Shown here one piece after another: positions 1 through 8,623 of a DNA stretch of 44,043 nt. Source of the stretch: Burkholderia sp. H160 (lineage in GTDB: Bacteria; Pseudomonadota; Gammaproteobacteria; Burkholderiales; Burkholderiaceae); contig ABYL01000053.1 of NCBI GenBank assembly GCA_000173575.1, positions 1 through 44,043 on the forward strand, read 5' to 3'. Numbering within the stretch: the first letter of the stretch is position 1; every line of letters starts with the position of its first letter. The notes below the pieces were generated by a model. That model did no database searches. It had not been told where the DNA came from and saw nothing but the letters and a program-made list of their open reading frames with translations. A program made the translations under genes and the position numbers.

Positions 1-181
1 GCACCGCGTCACAGCCCGCCGCCAATTCGCGCGGCGCGTCGACGACGTGCGCCCCCTCCGCCCGCAACGCCTCGGCCTTAGCACGCGTGCGGTTCCACAC
101 ATGCACGGTATGTCCCGCGCGCAGCAGGTGCCGGATCATAGGCGCGCCCATCAGACCGGGGCCGCAAAAACCAGTTTCCAC
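1..181 (-). CDS. NAD(P)-dependent dehydrogenase, HIBADH/GlxR-like family (partial, N-terminal 60 residues)
   Basis: The reverse strand from a GTG at 179-181 stays open to the left edge and encodes the N-terminus of a Rossmann-fold dehydrogenase of the 3-hydroxyisobutyrate/tartronate-semialdehyde reductase family. The diagnostic start [12 protein letters not shown] carries the GxGxMG dinucleotide-binding signature, and HVWNRT at the end of the second strand fits NADP use, as usual in GlxR-like reductases. A GAGG ribosome site lies 7 nt upstream of the GTG. The catalytic domain is outside the window, so the substrate cannot be read. Because glyoxylate is the end product of the purine pathway here, a glyoxylate/tartronate-semialdehyde role is possible, but that is only context. 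Confidence 0.85.
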   Translation of the reverse strand, partial: METGFCGPGLMGAPMIRHLLRAGHTVHVWNRTRAKAEALRAEGAHVVDAPRELAAGCDAV

Positions 182-255
182 GTTCGAACCTCGTCGGGTG
201 TCAGATTGAATGGCTTATGTTGCGCGCACATGATAGCGGCCGCCCAAACCTGCGA

Positions 256-267
256 TATCGCGCGATA
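256..267. promoter_or_regulatory. 12-bp perfect palindrome between divergent genes
   Basis: TATCGCGCGATA is a perfect inverted repeat in the spacer between the leftward dehydrogenase (starts 181) and the rightward dodecin gene (starts 391). Downstream, TATACT at 321-326 is a fair -10 for dodecin, with no convincing -35. It could be an operator, but short GC-rich palindromes occur by chance in this genome. Confidence 0.25.
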
Positions 268-390
268 CCGGGCATGCGACGTGCGGCATCAGCGGTTCAG
301 GCAGCGACTCCTGATCCGCCTATACTTTTTTCATGCGCGTTTTCCGAGCAGCGTTTTACCGACCCGCGGCGCACACCAAGGAGGACATTC

Positions 391-600
391 ATGTCAGACC
401 ACGTTTACAAGAAGATCGAACTGACCGGCTCGTCGCCGAAATCGATCGACGACGCGATTACCACTGCGATTGCCAAAGCGTCGATAACGCTGCGCAATCT
501 GCACTGGTTCGAGGTCACGGAAACGCGCGGCCAGATCGAGAATGGCAAGGTCGCGTACTGGCAGGTGACGCTGAAGGTCGGCCTGCGCATCGAGGACTGA
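391..600 (+). CDS. Dodecin (flavin storage/buffering protein)
   Basis: This 69-residue protein is a full-length dodecin, a small protein whose dodecamers bind flavins (riboflavin, FMN, FAD) in the cytoplasm and buffer free flavin. The N-terminal [11 protein letters not shown] strand, the SIDDAI helix, Trp39 (which in the family stacks on the isoalloxazine ring) and Gln58 in the last sheet are all present. The ATG at 391 is preceded by a strong AAGGAGG at 378-384, so longer upstream frames are ignored. It stands alone, divergent from the dehydrogenase, and shares a bidirectional terminator with the ABC operon to its right. Identification is firm; the flavin bound cannot be told from sequence. 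Confidence 0.93.
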   Translation: MSDHVYKKIELTGSSPKSIDDAITTAIAKASITLRNLHWFEVTETRGQIENGKVAYWQVTLKVGLRIED

Positions 601-634
601 GCGGCGGCCGCGCCGCCACGTAAAAGCAGCAATA

Positions 635-672
635 AAAAAGCTGCGTCCAACCTCGGTTGGACGCAGCTTTTT
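635..672. terminator. Bidirectional rho-independent terminator
   Basis: A 17-bp perfect inverted repeat (635-651 pairing with 656-672) closes a CTCG loop. The stem has a GC-rich core, GCTGCGTCCAAC, and flanking A and T tracts, so it works as a terminator in both directions. It lies between the convergent dodecin gene (ends 600) and the ABC operon (ends 692). Confidence 0.92.
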
Positions 673-691
673 CAATATCAGACCGCCCGAT

Positions 692-1786
692 TTACTTCGG
701 CAGCGAGCCGTCGACACCCTCGACGTACCAGTTCAGGCGCTGCAGCTCCGCATCGGTCAAGGTCTTGCCTTCAGGCACCTTCACCGTGCCCGACTGATCC
801 TTGATCGGGCCCGTGAACACATCGTGCTTGCCGCTCGCGAGTTCGTCACGCTTCGCCGCGACCTGCTTCTGCCCATCGGCCGGAATCGCCGACGTGTTCA
901 GATCCTCGAGGTTGACGGCCTTCTGCGGAATGCCCCACCACACCGGATCGTTCTTCCACTTGCCGTCGAGCACCTGCTGGATCACCGCGGTGTAGTACAC
1001 GCCCCAATGCGCGACGACCGAGCCGAGATGCGCATCAGGACCGAACTTCTTCATGTCCGAATCCCAGCCGAACGCGTGCACGTGTTTCTCCGATGCCGTC
1101 GCGAGCGTCGCGGTCGAATCGGTGTTCTGCAGCAGCACGTCGGCGCCCTGGCCGATCAGCGTTTCGGCGGCCTGCTTTTCCTTGCCCGGATCGAACCAGC
1201 TGTTGATCCAGATCACCTTCGTATGCACCTTCGGATTCACCGAGCGCGCACCGAGCGTGAACGCGTTGATGTTGCGCACCACTTCCGGAATCGGCACCGA
1301 GGCGACGAAGCCGAGCGTGTTGCTCTTCGTCACGTAGCCCGCGGCGACGCCGGCCAGATACGCGCCCTGGTACATGCGCACGTCGTAGGTGCCGAAGTTC
1401 GGCGCCTTCTTGTAGCCGGTCGCGTGCAGGAACACGGTGTCCGGGAAGTCCTTGGCAACCTTCAGCTGGAAGTCCTGGAAGCCGAAGCTCGTGCCGAAGA
1501 TGATCTTGTTGCCCTTGTTCGCGAGATCGCGGAACACGCGCTCGGAGTCGGCCGATTCCGGCACGTTTTCGACGCGCGTGATCTTGATCTTGTTGCCGAA
1601 CTTCGCTTCGGCTTCGCGCGAGCCCTGGTCGTGCGCGAAGGTCCAGCCGGCATCGCCCGGATTGCCGAGATAGACGAACGCGACGCCCGGCGCGTCGGCG
1701 GCCTGTGCGGTTTGGGCGAGCGGCGCGGCAAATGCCAGCGACGCCGCGCCCCACGCGAAAGCGGTCAGCAGATTTCTTCTCTTCAT
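692..1786 (-). CDS. BMP-family purine/nucleoside ABC transporter substrate-binding protein
   Basis: A 364-residue periplasmic binding protein of the BMP/PnrA family, which captures nucleosides or purine bases for an ABC importer. It starts at the ATG at 1786 with a cleavable signal peptide (MKRRNLLTAFAWG, then AQA before ADAPG). The RRNLL run could be read as Tat-type. The mature start GVAFVYLGNPGDAGWTFAHDQG is typical of the family, as is the later FGTSFGFQD. It is the last gene of a four-gene minus-strand importer operon, 64 nt after a permease gene and before the terminator at 635-672. A longer in-frame start to 1894 was rejected because it lacks a signal peptide. In a purine-catabolism region, a purine base or nucleoside is the likely ligand; the exact one is not visible. 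Confidence 0.9.
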   Translation of the reverse strand: MKRRNLLTAFAWGAASLAFAAPLAQTAQAADAPGVAFVYLGNPGDAGWTFAHDQGSREAEAKFGNKIKITRVENVPESADSERVFRDLANKGNKIIFGTSFGFQDFQLKVAKDFPDTVFLHATGYKKAPNFGTYDVRMYQGAYLAGVAAGYVTKSNTLGFVASVPIPEVVRNINAFTLGARSVNPKVHTKVIWINSWFDPGKEKQAAETLIGQGADVLLQNTDSTATLATASEKHVHAFGWDSDMKKFGPDAHLGSVVAHWGVYYTAVIQQVLDGKWKNDPVWWGIPQKAVNLEDLNTSAIPADGQKQVAAKRDELASGKHDVFTGPIKDQSGTVKVPEGKTLTDAELQRLNWYVEGVDGSLPK

Positions 1787-1850
1787 ACTTTTTTCCCCTG
1801 TGGTGATGAGCGAGTCGTGTTGAGCGAATCGATAAAAAACTGTGTCGCCG

Positions 1851-2780
1851 TTAGCCCGCCGAGAAAAACGGCTTGCCGAGCGACGCGGGCGCATTCAGGC
1901 GAATCGTGTTCGGATTGCGCGAGATCAGCGCGAGCACGACGATCGTCGCGACGTACGGCAGCATCGCGAGGAATTGCGTCGGCACCGGCACGCCGATCGC
2001 CTGCGCGTAGAACTGCAGCCCCGTCACCGCGCCGAACAGCAGCGCGCCGATCAGCAGTCGTCCGGGGCGCCACGTCGCGAACACGACGAGCGCAAGCGCG
2101 ATCCAGCCGCGGCCCGATGTCAGGTTCTCCTGCCACAGGTGCAGATTGACGATCGAATAGTAGCCGCCCGCGAGCCCCGCCATGCCGCCGCCGAACGCGA
2201 CCGCGCCATAGCGCACGCCGACCACCGGAAAGCCGACCGAGTGCGCGACCTGCGGCGATTCGCCGACCGAGCGCAGCACGAGCCCCGCGCGCGTGCGGTA
2301 CAGGAACCAGCCGATCGCGGCGAACATCAGGAACGCGAGGTAATCGAGCGGCGTGAGCGTAAACAGCGCCGGGCCGAGCACCGGGATCTTCGAGAGACCC
2401 GGGATCGTCCACGTATCGATCGTCGCGCGCACGGCGGCCGAGGTGTACGGCTTGCCGACATACGCGGACAGCCCGATGCCGAAGATCGTCAGCGACAAAC
2501 CGGTCGCGACCTGGTTGGCGAGCATCGTCAGCGTGAGGAACGCGAACAGCAGCGACATCGCGAGACCGGCGCCGATCGCGGCGAGCACGCCGAGCCACGG
2601 GCTGCCGGTGATCGACGTGACCGCGTAGCCGCTGACCGCGCCCATCAGCATCATCCCTTCCACGCCAAGGTTAAGTACGCCCGATTTTTCGGCGACGAGT
2701 TCGCCGGCGCCCGCGAACATCAGCGGGATCGACGCGGTGATCGCGCTCGACGTGAGCGCGCTGGCTTGCTGGATATCCAT
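1851..2780 (-). CDS. ABC transporter inner-membrane permease (BMP/nucleoside type, second permease)
   Basis: A 309-residue polytopic membrane protein of the BPD_transp_2 family (YufQ/NupC-type partner of BMP binding proteins). The N-terminus, [21 protein letters not shown], followed by [12 protein letters not shown], is the conserved opening of this subfamily; the NxGxEGxM segment is the region that contacts the ATPase. Hydrophobic segments fill most of the length. It sits 39 nt downstream of the other permease gene and upstream of the binding protein, so the two permeases probably form a heterodimeric channel. Confidence 0.9.
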   Translation of the reverse strand: MDIQQASALTSSAITASIPLMFAGAGELVAEKSGVLNLGVEGMMLMGAVSGYAVTSITGSPWLGVLAAIGAGLAMSLLFAFLTLTMLANQVATGLSLTIFGIGLSAYVGKPYTSAAVRATIDTWTIPGLSKIPVLGPALFTLTPLDYLAFLMFAAIGWFLYRTRAGLVLRSVGESPQVAHSVGFPVVGVRYGAVAFGGGMAGLAGGYYSIVNLHLWQENLTSGRGWIALALVVFATWRPGRLLIGALLFGAVTGLQFYAQAIGVPVPTQFLAMLPYVATIVVLALISRNPNTIRLNAPASLGKPFFSAG

Positions 2781-2819
2781 AAAGAGTCTGAAAGCGGATT
2801 AGCGAGCTTATTGGCAAAC

Positions 2820-3926
2820 TTAACGAGCCACTGCGACGGCCGAACGGCGCCGCACGCGGTAGTTCACGAACAGGTCGGCGCCGAGCAGGCTGAACAGCAG
2901 CAACCCCTGGAATACGCCCGAGAGCGCCTGCGGCAATTGCATCGAGGTCTGCACGGCTTCGCCGCCGAGGTACAGCAGCGCCATCAGCAGACTCGCGAGC
3001 ACGATGCCAAGCGGATGCAAGCGCCCGACGAACACGACGATGATCGCCGTGAAGCCGTAGCCGGGCGACCACGTTGCCTGCAACTGGCCGATCGGACCGG
3101 CGATCTCGCCCATGCCGGCGAGGCCCGCGAGGCCGCCGCTGATCAGCAGCGAGGTCCAGATGGTTTTCTTGTCGGAGAACCCGGCATAGCGCGCGGCGAG
3201 CGGCGCGAGTCCGCCGACGTTCATCCGGTAGCCCGCGAAGCTCTTGCGCATGAACAGCCAGACGAGCGGAATCGCAATCAGCGTGAGGAACACGGAGGCG
3301 TTCAGGCGCGTGCCACGCAGAACTTTCCAGTGCCAGTCGCCATACAGCGTCGGAAACAGCGCGTCGCCGCTGAACATCTCCGACAGCGGGAAGTTCATGC
3401 CCTGCGGATCGCGCCACGGGCCGCTCACGAGGTAGATCAGCAGTTGCGTCGCAACGTACGTGAGCATCAGGCTCACGAGAATCTCGTTGGTGTTGAAGCG
3501 GCTCTTCAGGAACGCGGGAATCGCGGCCCACGCCATGCCGCCGAGGATGCCGGCGAGCATCATCGTCGGCAGGATCCACCAGCCGCTCGCCTGATCGAAA
3601 TAGATCGCGACGCCGCTCGCCGCGATGCCGCCAAGCAGCATCTGCCCTTCGGCGCCGATGTTCCACACGTTCGCGCGATAACCGATCGCGAGACCGAGGG
3701 CGATCAGGCACAGCGGCGAGGCCTTCAGCAGCAGCTCGGACCAGCCGTTGATGCTCGACAGCGGCTCGATGAAGAACGCGTGCATCGCCTGCAGCGGGTC
3801 GCGGCCGACGAGGCCGAAGATCAGGAAGCCAATCGCGAGCGTCAGCAACGCGGCGATCAGCGGCACGGCAAGCTGCATCGTGCGCGAGGGCGTCGTGCGG
3901 GCTTCGAGTCGATAGGGAAGCATCAT
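2820..3926 (-). CDS. ABC transporter inner-membrane permease (BMP/nucleoside type, first permease)
   Basis: A 368-residue permease of the YufP/NupB type, longer at the N-terminus than its partner and with a clear first transmembrane segment near residues 20-45. The conserved GYRANVWNIGAEGQMLLGG motif marks the coupling region seen in nucleoside/purine ABC importers. The gene begins with two adjacent ATG codons (3926 and 3923), so the exact first residue is uncertain by one. It follows the ATPase gene after 111 nt and precedes the second permease by 39 nt, making it the second gene of the importer operon. Confidence 0.9.
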   Translation of the reverse strand: MMLPYRLEARTTPSRTMQLAVPLIAALLTLAIGFLIFGLVGRDPLQAMHAFFIEPLSSINGWSELLLKASPLCLIALGLAIGYRANVWNIGAEGQMLLGGIAASGVAIYFDQASGWWILPTMMLAGILGGMAWAAIPAFLKSRFNTNEILVSLMLTYVATQLLIYLVSGPWRDPQGMNFPLSEMFSGDALFPTLYGDWHWKVLRGTRLNASVFLTLIAIPLVWLFMRKSFAGYRMNVGGLAPLAARYAGFSDKKTIWTSLLISGGLAGLAGMGEIAGPIGQLQATWSPGYGFTAIIVVFVGRLHPLGIVLASLLMALLYLGGEAVQTSMQLPQALSGVFQGLLLFSLLGADLFVNYRVRRRSAVAVAR

Positions 3927-4037
3927 GGGTAGCGTGTGTTTGTTCGGGTTCTGTTCTTCAGGGTCCGCATTCGCGTGCGTGGTTATCGTCCTGGCTGGTG
4001 GCGATGTGTGCCGGCTCGCGGCTGGCCGCGCTTCGCA

Positions 4038-5636
4038 TCACGCATGCGCCGGCTGGTCCGCCGCGGGCGCTGCACCCTCGCGGTCGCCGAACAGCCCCGC
4101 CATCCAGCGGCCGATTTCCTCGGCGTTGGTCGCACCGGTCGCGCGCACCGGCGAGAGCCGGCCGCCCGCGAGCACCGCGATGCGGTCGCAGATATCGAAT
4201 AGCTCTTCCAGCTCCTCCGAGATCACCAGAATCGCGACGCCGCTCGCCGACAGATCGAGCAGTTGCTGACGGATGAACGCGGACGCGCCGACATCGACAC
4301 CCCACGTCGGCTGCGCGACCACCAGCACCTTCGGCGCCTGCAGGATTTCCCGGCCCATGATGTATTTCTGCAGATTGCCGCCCGACAGACTTTGCGCGAG
4401 CGCGTCGGGGCCGCCGCAGCGCACGTCGAACGCGTCGATGCAGCGCTTCGCGAACGCGCGCATCGCGCCCGCCCTGATCCAGCCCGACTTGACCATGCTC
4501 TGCCGATGCGCGGTCAAAAGCGCATTGTCCGCGAGGCTCATCGCCGGCACCGCACCGCGGCCGAGCCGCTCCTCGGGCACGAAGCCGAAGCCGAGCGCGC
4601 GCCGCCCGCCCGCGCCGAGGCGCGTGGCCGGTTTGCCGCAGATCGCGATCGCGTCGGCCGCAAGGCTGCGTTTTTCAGCACGCTTTTCCCCGGACAACGC
4701 CGCGAGCAGTTCCGCCTGCCCGTTGCCCGACACGCCGGCAATGCCGAAGATCTCGCCCGCATGCACGCTGAACGACACGTCGCGCAACGACGTGCCAAAC
4801 GGATCGTCGCTCGCGACCGACAACTGCCTGACGTCGAGCAGCACCGCGCCCGGCTTGTGCTCGCGGCGGGTGTAGTCCGGCAGCGAATGGCCGACCATCA
4901 ACTGCGCGAGCGATGCGTGCGTCTCGTTCTTCGGCTTCACATGACCGGTCACGCGGCCGCCGCGCATCACGGTCGCGGTGTCGCACAGTTCCTGGATTTC
5001 GTCGAGCTTGTGGCTGATGTAGAGGATGCTGCAGCCTTCGGCGGCGAGCCGGCGCAGCGTCGTGAAGAGCTTGCGGACCGCCTGCGGCGTCAGCACCGAA
5101 GTCGGCTCGTCCATGATCAGCAGACGCGGATTCTGCAGCAGGCAGCGCACGATTTCGACGCGCTGCCGCTCGCCCACCGTCAGGCTGTGCACGTGCCGCT
5201 GCGGGTCGATATCGAGGCCGTAGTCGGCCGACACCTCGCGAATGCGTTTCGCCAGCGTCTTCAGATCGAACGGTTCGTCGAGCGCGAGCGCGATGTTTTC
5301 GCCGACCGTCAGCGTCTCGAACAGCGAGAAGTGCTGGAACACCATGCCGACGCCGAGCTTGCGCGCGGCCGCCGGATTCGCGATGTCGACCGTCTCGCCT
5401 TCCCAACGGATCTCGCCGGCGTCGGGTCGCACCGCACCGTAGATGATCTTCATCAGCGTGCTCTTGCCCGCGCCGTTCTCGCCGAGCACCGCGTGAATTT
5501 CGCCGGGTGCCACGACGAGCGTGACGTCGTCGTTGGCGCGCACGGCCGGGTACTGCTTCGTGATGCCCGTGAGCGCGAGCCGGGGGACTGCCCCGCCGGT
5601 GAATTGCGCGCCGTCGCTATGTGAAGTGTCGCTCAT
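4038..5636 (-). CDS. Duplicated-domain ABC transporter ATPase (nucleoside/purine importer)
   Basis: A 532-residue ATPase with two fused ABC domains, as in sugar and BMP-type nucleoside importers. Domain 1 has an intact Walker A (GENGAGKST, residues 52-60), signature LTVGERQRVEI and Walker B LLIMDEPTS. Domain 2 (roughly 265-510) has the degenerate P-loop GVSGNGQAEL, a strong LSGGNLQK signature and VLVVAQPTWGVDVG, where the usual DEPT acidic pair is lost; this second-domain decay is normal for the family. It is the first gene of the operon; the start at 5636 has only a weak ribosome site. The upstream spacer to the divergent LysR gene carries a candidate promoter and operator. Confidence 0.92.
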   Translation of the reverse strand: MSDTSHSDGAQFTGGAVPRLALTGITKQYPAVRANDDVTLVVAPGEIHAVLGENGAGKSTLMKIIYGAVRPDAGEIRWEGETVDIANPAAARKLGVGMVFQHFSLFETLTVGENIALALDEPFDLKTLAKRIREVSADYGLDIDPQRHVHSLTVGERQRVEIVRCLLQNPRLLIMDEPTSVLTPQAVRKLFTTLRRLAAEGCSILYISHKLDEIQELCDTATVMRGGRVTGHVKPKNETHASLAQLMVGHSLPDYTRREHKPGAVLLDVRQLSVASDDPFGTSLRDVSFSVHAGEIFGIAGVSGNGQAELLAALSGEKRAEKRSLAADAIAICGKPATRLGAGGRRALGFGFVPEERLGRGAVPAMSLADNALLTAHRQSMVKSGWIRAGAMRAFAKRCIDAFDVRCGGPDALAQSLSGGNLQKYIMGREILQAPKVLVVAQPTWGVDVGASAFIRQQLLDLSASGVAILVISEELEELFDICDRIAVLAGGRLSPVRATGATNAEEIGRWMAGLFGDREGAAPAADQPAHA

Positions 5637-5736
5637 GAGATTCCGTAGTGCGTTCTTGACGCCTGCCGCCTGATTACCGCCGGGTTGCCATGTCTGTCCA
5701 CCGTGGCGGCGGATGATCCGTCACCACAATCGAATG

Positions 5737-5765
5737 ACAATACCGAATTCGACTCACTCAGTCGA
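5737..5765 (-). promoter_or_regulatory. Candidate promoter of the BMP ABC operon overlapping an inverted repeat
   Basis: Reading leftwards, TCGACT (5760-5765) and TATTGT (5737-5742) are separated by exactly 17 nt, a fair sigma-70 pair. A perfect 6-5-6 inverted repeat, TCGACT-CACTC-AGTCGA (5749-5765), overlaps the -35. It lies in the divergent spacer between the importer operon and a LysR gene, where a LysR operator is expected. Matches to consensus are moderate. Confidence 0.4.
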
Positions 5766-5777
5766 GTTGACAAAATT

Positions 5778-5817
5778 CCCGCAAACCCCCGCCGCTGCAA
5801 GCTCTGCGGGTTTTTTT
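5778..5817 (+). terminator. Terminator-like hairpin with T7 tract in the leader of the LysR gene
   Basis: CCCGCA (5778-5783) pairs with TGCGGG (5805-5810), followed at once by seven T residues. An alternative stem, CCCGC/GCGGG, uses the same right arm. The orientation is rightward, yet no rightward gene precedes it; the next gene is the LysR start at 5903. It could be an attenuator or the end of a short RNA. Confidence 0.45.
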
Positions 5818-5902
5818 CTCTTGACTCTGTTTTTCGTCCATATTAAAACGCATATACCCCTACGCCCGATCGATCAGCCCGCCCATATATTCAGGAGAGT
5901 CC

Positions 5903-6835
5903 ATGAGCCAGCAACGCGAGGCGATCGACACGTACCTGCTACGCGTGTTGCACACGCTACTGATGGAGCGTAGCGTCACGCGCGCCGCCGTCAAACTGAA
6001 CCAGTCCCAACCCGCGATCAGCGCGGCGCTGCGCCGTCTGCGCGACATCACGGGCGACCCGCTGCTCGTGCGCGGCAAGTCCGGCATGGTGCCGACCGAG
6101 TACGGTCTGCGCCTGCTCGAACCGGTGCAGAACGCGCTGCGCGAAATCGAACGCATCAAGTTCCAGCAGCACAACTTCGATCCGGCCACGTCGATCCGCT
6201 GCTACCGGATCGGCTGTCCCGACTACCTCAACGTACTGTTCGTGCCGACCGTCGTCGAACGTTTCCGCCAGGCTGCGCCGAACGCGACGCTCGAATTCCA
6301 TTCGCTCGGCCCCGCATTCGACTACGAACTCGCGCTCGAGGACGGCAAGCTCGACATCGTGGTCGGCAACTGGCCCGAGCCGCCCGAGCAGTTGCATCTG
6401 TCGAACCTGTTCGTCGATCAGATCGTCTGCCTGATGAGCAGCACGCATCCGTTCGCCAAGCGCGGCGGGCTCACGCTCGACCAGTACCTGAACGCCCCGC
6501 ATCTCGCCCCGACACCATACTCGGTCGGCCAGCGCGGCGCGATCGACGTGCATCTCGCGCGCGAGCGGCTCAAGCGCCACGTGGTCGTCACGCTGCCCTA
6601 CTTCAATCTCGCGCCGTACGTGCTGATCAAATCCGATCTGATCTTCACGACGACGCGCCTTTTTGCCGACTACTACGCGAAGTTCCTGCCGCTGACCGTG
6701 GTGCCCGCGCCGCTCGACTTCCCGCCCATGCAGTACTACCAGTTGTGGCACGAGCGCGTGCATTACTCCGACGAAGTGCGCTGGCTGCGCGGTCTGGTCG
6801 CCGAGGCGACCCGGACGTTGATCGACAAGCCCTGA
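5903..6835 (+). CDS. LysR-family transcriptional regulator, divergent from the purine ABC operon
   Basis: A 310-residue LysR-type activator. Residues about 8-65 form the winged helix-turn-helix, with SVTRAAVKLNQSQPAISAALRRLRD covering the recognition helix, followed by the periplasmic-binding-like effector domain (from about 90). The ATG at 5903 is preceded by AGGAGA at 5893-5898. It is transcribed away from the ABC importer operon and towards, convergently, the 8-oxoguanine deaminase-like gene. LysR regulators normally control the divergent neighbour, so the importer is the likely target, perhaps with a purine effector. The effector cannot be read from the sequence. Confidence 0.9.
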   Translation: MSQQREAIDTYLLRVLHTLLMERSVTRAAVKLNQSQPAISAALRRLRDITGDPLLVRGKSGMVPTEYGLRLLEPVQNALREIERIKFQQHNFDPATSIRCYRIGCPDYLNVLFVPTVVERFRQAAPNATLEFHSLGPAFDYELALEDGKLDIVVGNWPEPPEQLHLSNLFVDQIVCLMSSTHPFAKRGGLTLDQYLNAPHLAPTPYSVGQRGAIDVHLARERLKRHVVVTLPYFNLAPYVLIKSDLIFTTTRLFADYYAKFLPLTVVPAPLDFPPMQYYQLWHERVHYSDEVRWLRGLVAEATRTLIDKP

Positions 6836-6887
6836 GGCGACATGCGGCGCTGATCGCACTGGCGGCGCCGCTGCCGCCCCCTTCCGC

Positions 6888-8276
6888 TCAAGCCGCCGCC
6901 TCGTAAAGCTGCCGGGCAAGCCGGTTATGCCGCTCGATCACCGGCCCGAGTTCGAGCGTCGCCAGCTGCCCATTCTTCACCACCACCTTGCCGTCGATCA
7001 CGCTATAGCTGACCTGCGAGGGTGCGCAGAATACCAGAGCGGCCACCGGATCGTGCAACGCGCCGGCAAAGTTCGGTTGACGCAGATCGAACGCGACAAA
7101 ATCCGCGGCCATGCCGGGCGCGAGCGCACCGATGTCGTCGCGATTGAGCACGCGCGCGCCGCCCAGGGTCGCGATTTCGAGCGCCTCGCGCGCGGTCATC
7201 GCGTCGGGGCCAAAACCAACGCGCTGCAACAACAGCGCCTGGCGCACTTCGGCCACCATCTGCGCACCGTCGTTCGACGCCGAACCGTCGACGCCGAGCC
7301 CAACCGGCACGCCCGCGAGCCGCATGCGCCGGACCGGCGCGATGCCCGAGGCGAGCCGCATGTTCGAGCACGGACAGTGCGCGACGCCGGTGCCGGTGCG
7401 CGCGAACAGCGCGATGCCCGCATCGTCGAGTTGCACGCAGTGGGCATGCCAAACATCGCGGCCAATCCAGCCGAGATCGTGCGCATACTCGGCCGGCGTC
7501 ATGCCGAACTTCTCGCGGCTGTACTCGACGTCGTTGACGTTCTCCGCCAGATGCGTGTGCAGCGACACGCCGTACTGGCGCGCGAGCACCGCCGATTCGC
7601 GCATCAGGTCGCGGCTCACCGAAAACGGCGAGCACGGCGCCACCACGACGCGCAGCATCGCGTAGCGGCCCTCGTCGTGATACGTCTCGATCAGACGCTG
7701 TGTGTCCTTCAGGATGTCCGCTTCGCGCTCGACCACCGAATCGGGCGGCAGGCCGCCGTCTTTGCGTCCCACACTCATGCTGCCGCGCGCCGCATGAAAG
7801 CGCATGCCGATCCGGCGCGCGGCCGCGATGCTGTCGTCGAGACGGCTGCCGTTCGGATAGATATACAGATGGTCGCTCGACGTCGTGCAGCCGGACAGCA
7901 GCAGTTCGGCCATCGCGGTCAGCGTCGACACTTCGATCATGTCGGGCGTGAGATTCGCCCACACCTTGTACAGATTCGTGAGCCAGCCGAACAGCTCGGC
8001 GTTCTGTGCGGCGGGAATCGCGCGCGTGAGGCTCTGGTACATGTGGTGATGCGTGTTGACGAGGCCCGGAATCACGAGGTGGCCGCGCAGGTCGAGCACT
8101 TCGTCGGCCGTGGGCGGCAACTGATCCGTCGGGGCGACCGCGACGATCCGGTTGTTCTCGATATACAGGCCGGCGTCGCGCAGTTCGCGCCGCTCGCCAT
8201 CCATCGTGACCAGCACGTCCGCATGCTTCACGAGCATCGTTTTGCCGGGTTGTTTCACTGCTTCATTCATCGTCAT
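6888..8276 (-). CDS. 8-oxoguanine deaminase-like amidohydrolase (COG0402)
   Basis: A 462-residue metal-dependent hydrolase of the ATZ/TRZ family, which deaminates aromatic bases. The metal site is visible: the HxH of NTHHHMYQSL after strand 1, THLAEN, HAHCVQLDD and VDGSASND. The subgroup features (MYQSLTRAIPAAQNAELFGWL, GSMSVGRKDGGLPPDSVVE) are those I associate with bacterial 8-oxoguanine deaminases, a group also named hydroxydechloroatrazine ethylaminohydrolase in databases. The product would be urate, feeding the urate oxidase gene nearby. The start is taken as the ATG at 8276 (MTMNEA), with AGAG just upstream; the ATG at 8270 is an alternative, and a longer frame to 8333 is unlikely. Guanine deaminase or a triazine hydrolase are less likely readings. 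Confidence 0.8.
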   Translation of the reverse strand: MTMNEAVKQPGKTMLVKHADVLVTMDGERRELRDAGLYIENNRIVAVAPTDQLPPTADEVLDLRGHLVIPGLVNTHHHMYQSLTRAIPAAQNAELFGWLTNLYKVWANLTPDMIEVSTLTAMAELLLSGCTTSSDHLYIYPNGSRLDDSIAAARRIGMRFHAARGSMSVGRKDGGLPPDSVVEREADILKDTQRLIETYHDEGRYAMLRVVVAPCSPFSVSRDLMRESAVLARQYGVSLHTHLAENVNDVEYSREKFGMTPAEYAHDLGWIGRDVWHAHCVQLDDAGIALFARTGTGVAHCPCSNMRLASGIAPVRRMRLAGVPVGLGVDGSASNDGAQMVAEVRQALLLQRVGFGPDAMTAREALEIATLGGARVLNRDDIGALAPGMAADFVAFDLRQPNFAGALHDPVAALVFCAPSQVSYSVIDGKVVVKNGQLATLELGPVIERHNRLARQLYEAAA

Positions 8277-8623
8277 TCGTCTCTGCGCCCGCACAGCGCT
8301 TACCTTCGGTGGCCAAAATCCCGCTGACAACACGCGCGGATGCGATACCCAACTTCACACCGCCAATATAGTGGCGCTTTTTTGGCGCCGGTACGATCGG
8401 CCGATGAACCGGCGCGGCTTTCGACTGGCTGTCCATCATGCGCGAACCATTATCTTTCCTATCGCTCGCGCGCTGAACGGGGCATCCTTTTTACAATGGC
8501 TGCCACGGCGCTCGCTTCAATTCGCCGACGGGTATGTAGCCACTGACGTGGAGCCTCGATCCGCCGCAATGTAATGGATCGGGCCGCCGCCGACACCTCG
8601 CATTCACACAAGGACAATTGCGA
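8277..8623. other. Divergent spacer between the deaminase and uraH, no gene seen
   Basis: This 347-bp spacer must hold the leftward deaminase promoter and the rightward uraH promoter. TACAAT at 8492-8497 is a possible -10 for uraH without a clear -35. A weak hairpin, GGCGC/GCGCC around six T (8373-8389), is present. A 56-codon frame at 8404-8574 has no ribosome site or recognisable protein features. Confidence 0.5.

Noticed and set aside
1842-3932. 696-codon rightward frame opposite the two BMP permease genes
   Set aside because: Same antisense artefact: low-complexity basic sequence against two well-conserved membrane proteins.
4263-5624. 453-codon rightward frame opposite the ABC ATPase
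   Set aside because: Antisense to intact Walker and signature motifs; no features of its own.
5767-5772. TTGACA as a plus-strand -35 box
   Set aside because: The expected -10 position (5790-5795) is CGCCGC, so no promoter pair is formed.
6861-6878. GGCGGC/GCCGCC hairpin between the convergent LysR and deaminase genes as a terminator
   Set aside because: The stem is clear but no T tract follows on either strand, so termination is not supported.
8404-8574. 56-codon frame before uraH
   Set aside because: No ribosome site, no signal or domain, and it occupies the expected promoter region.
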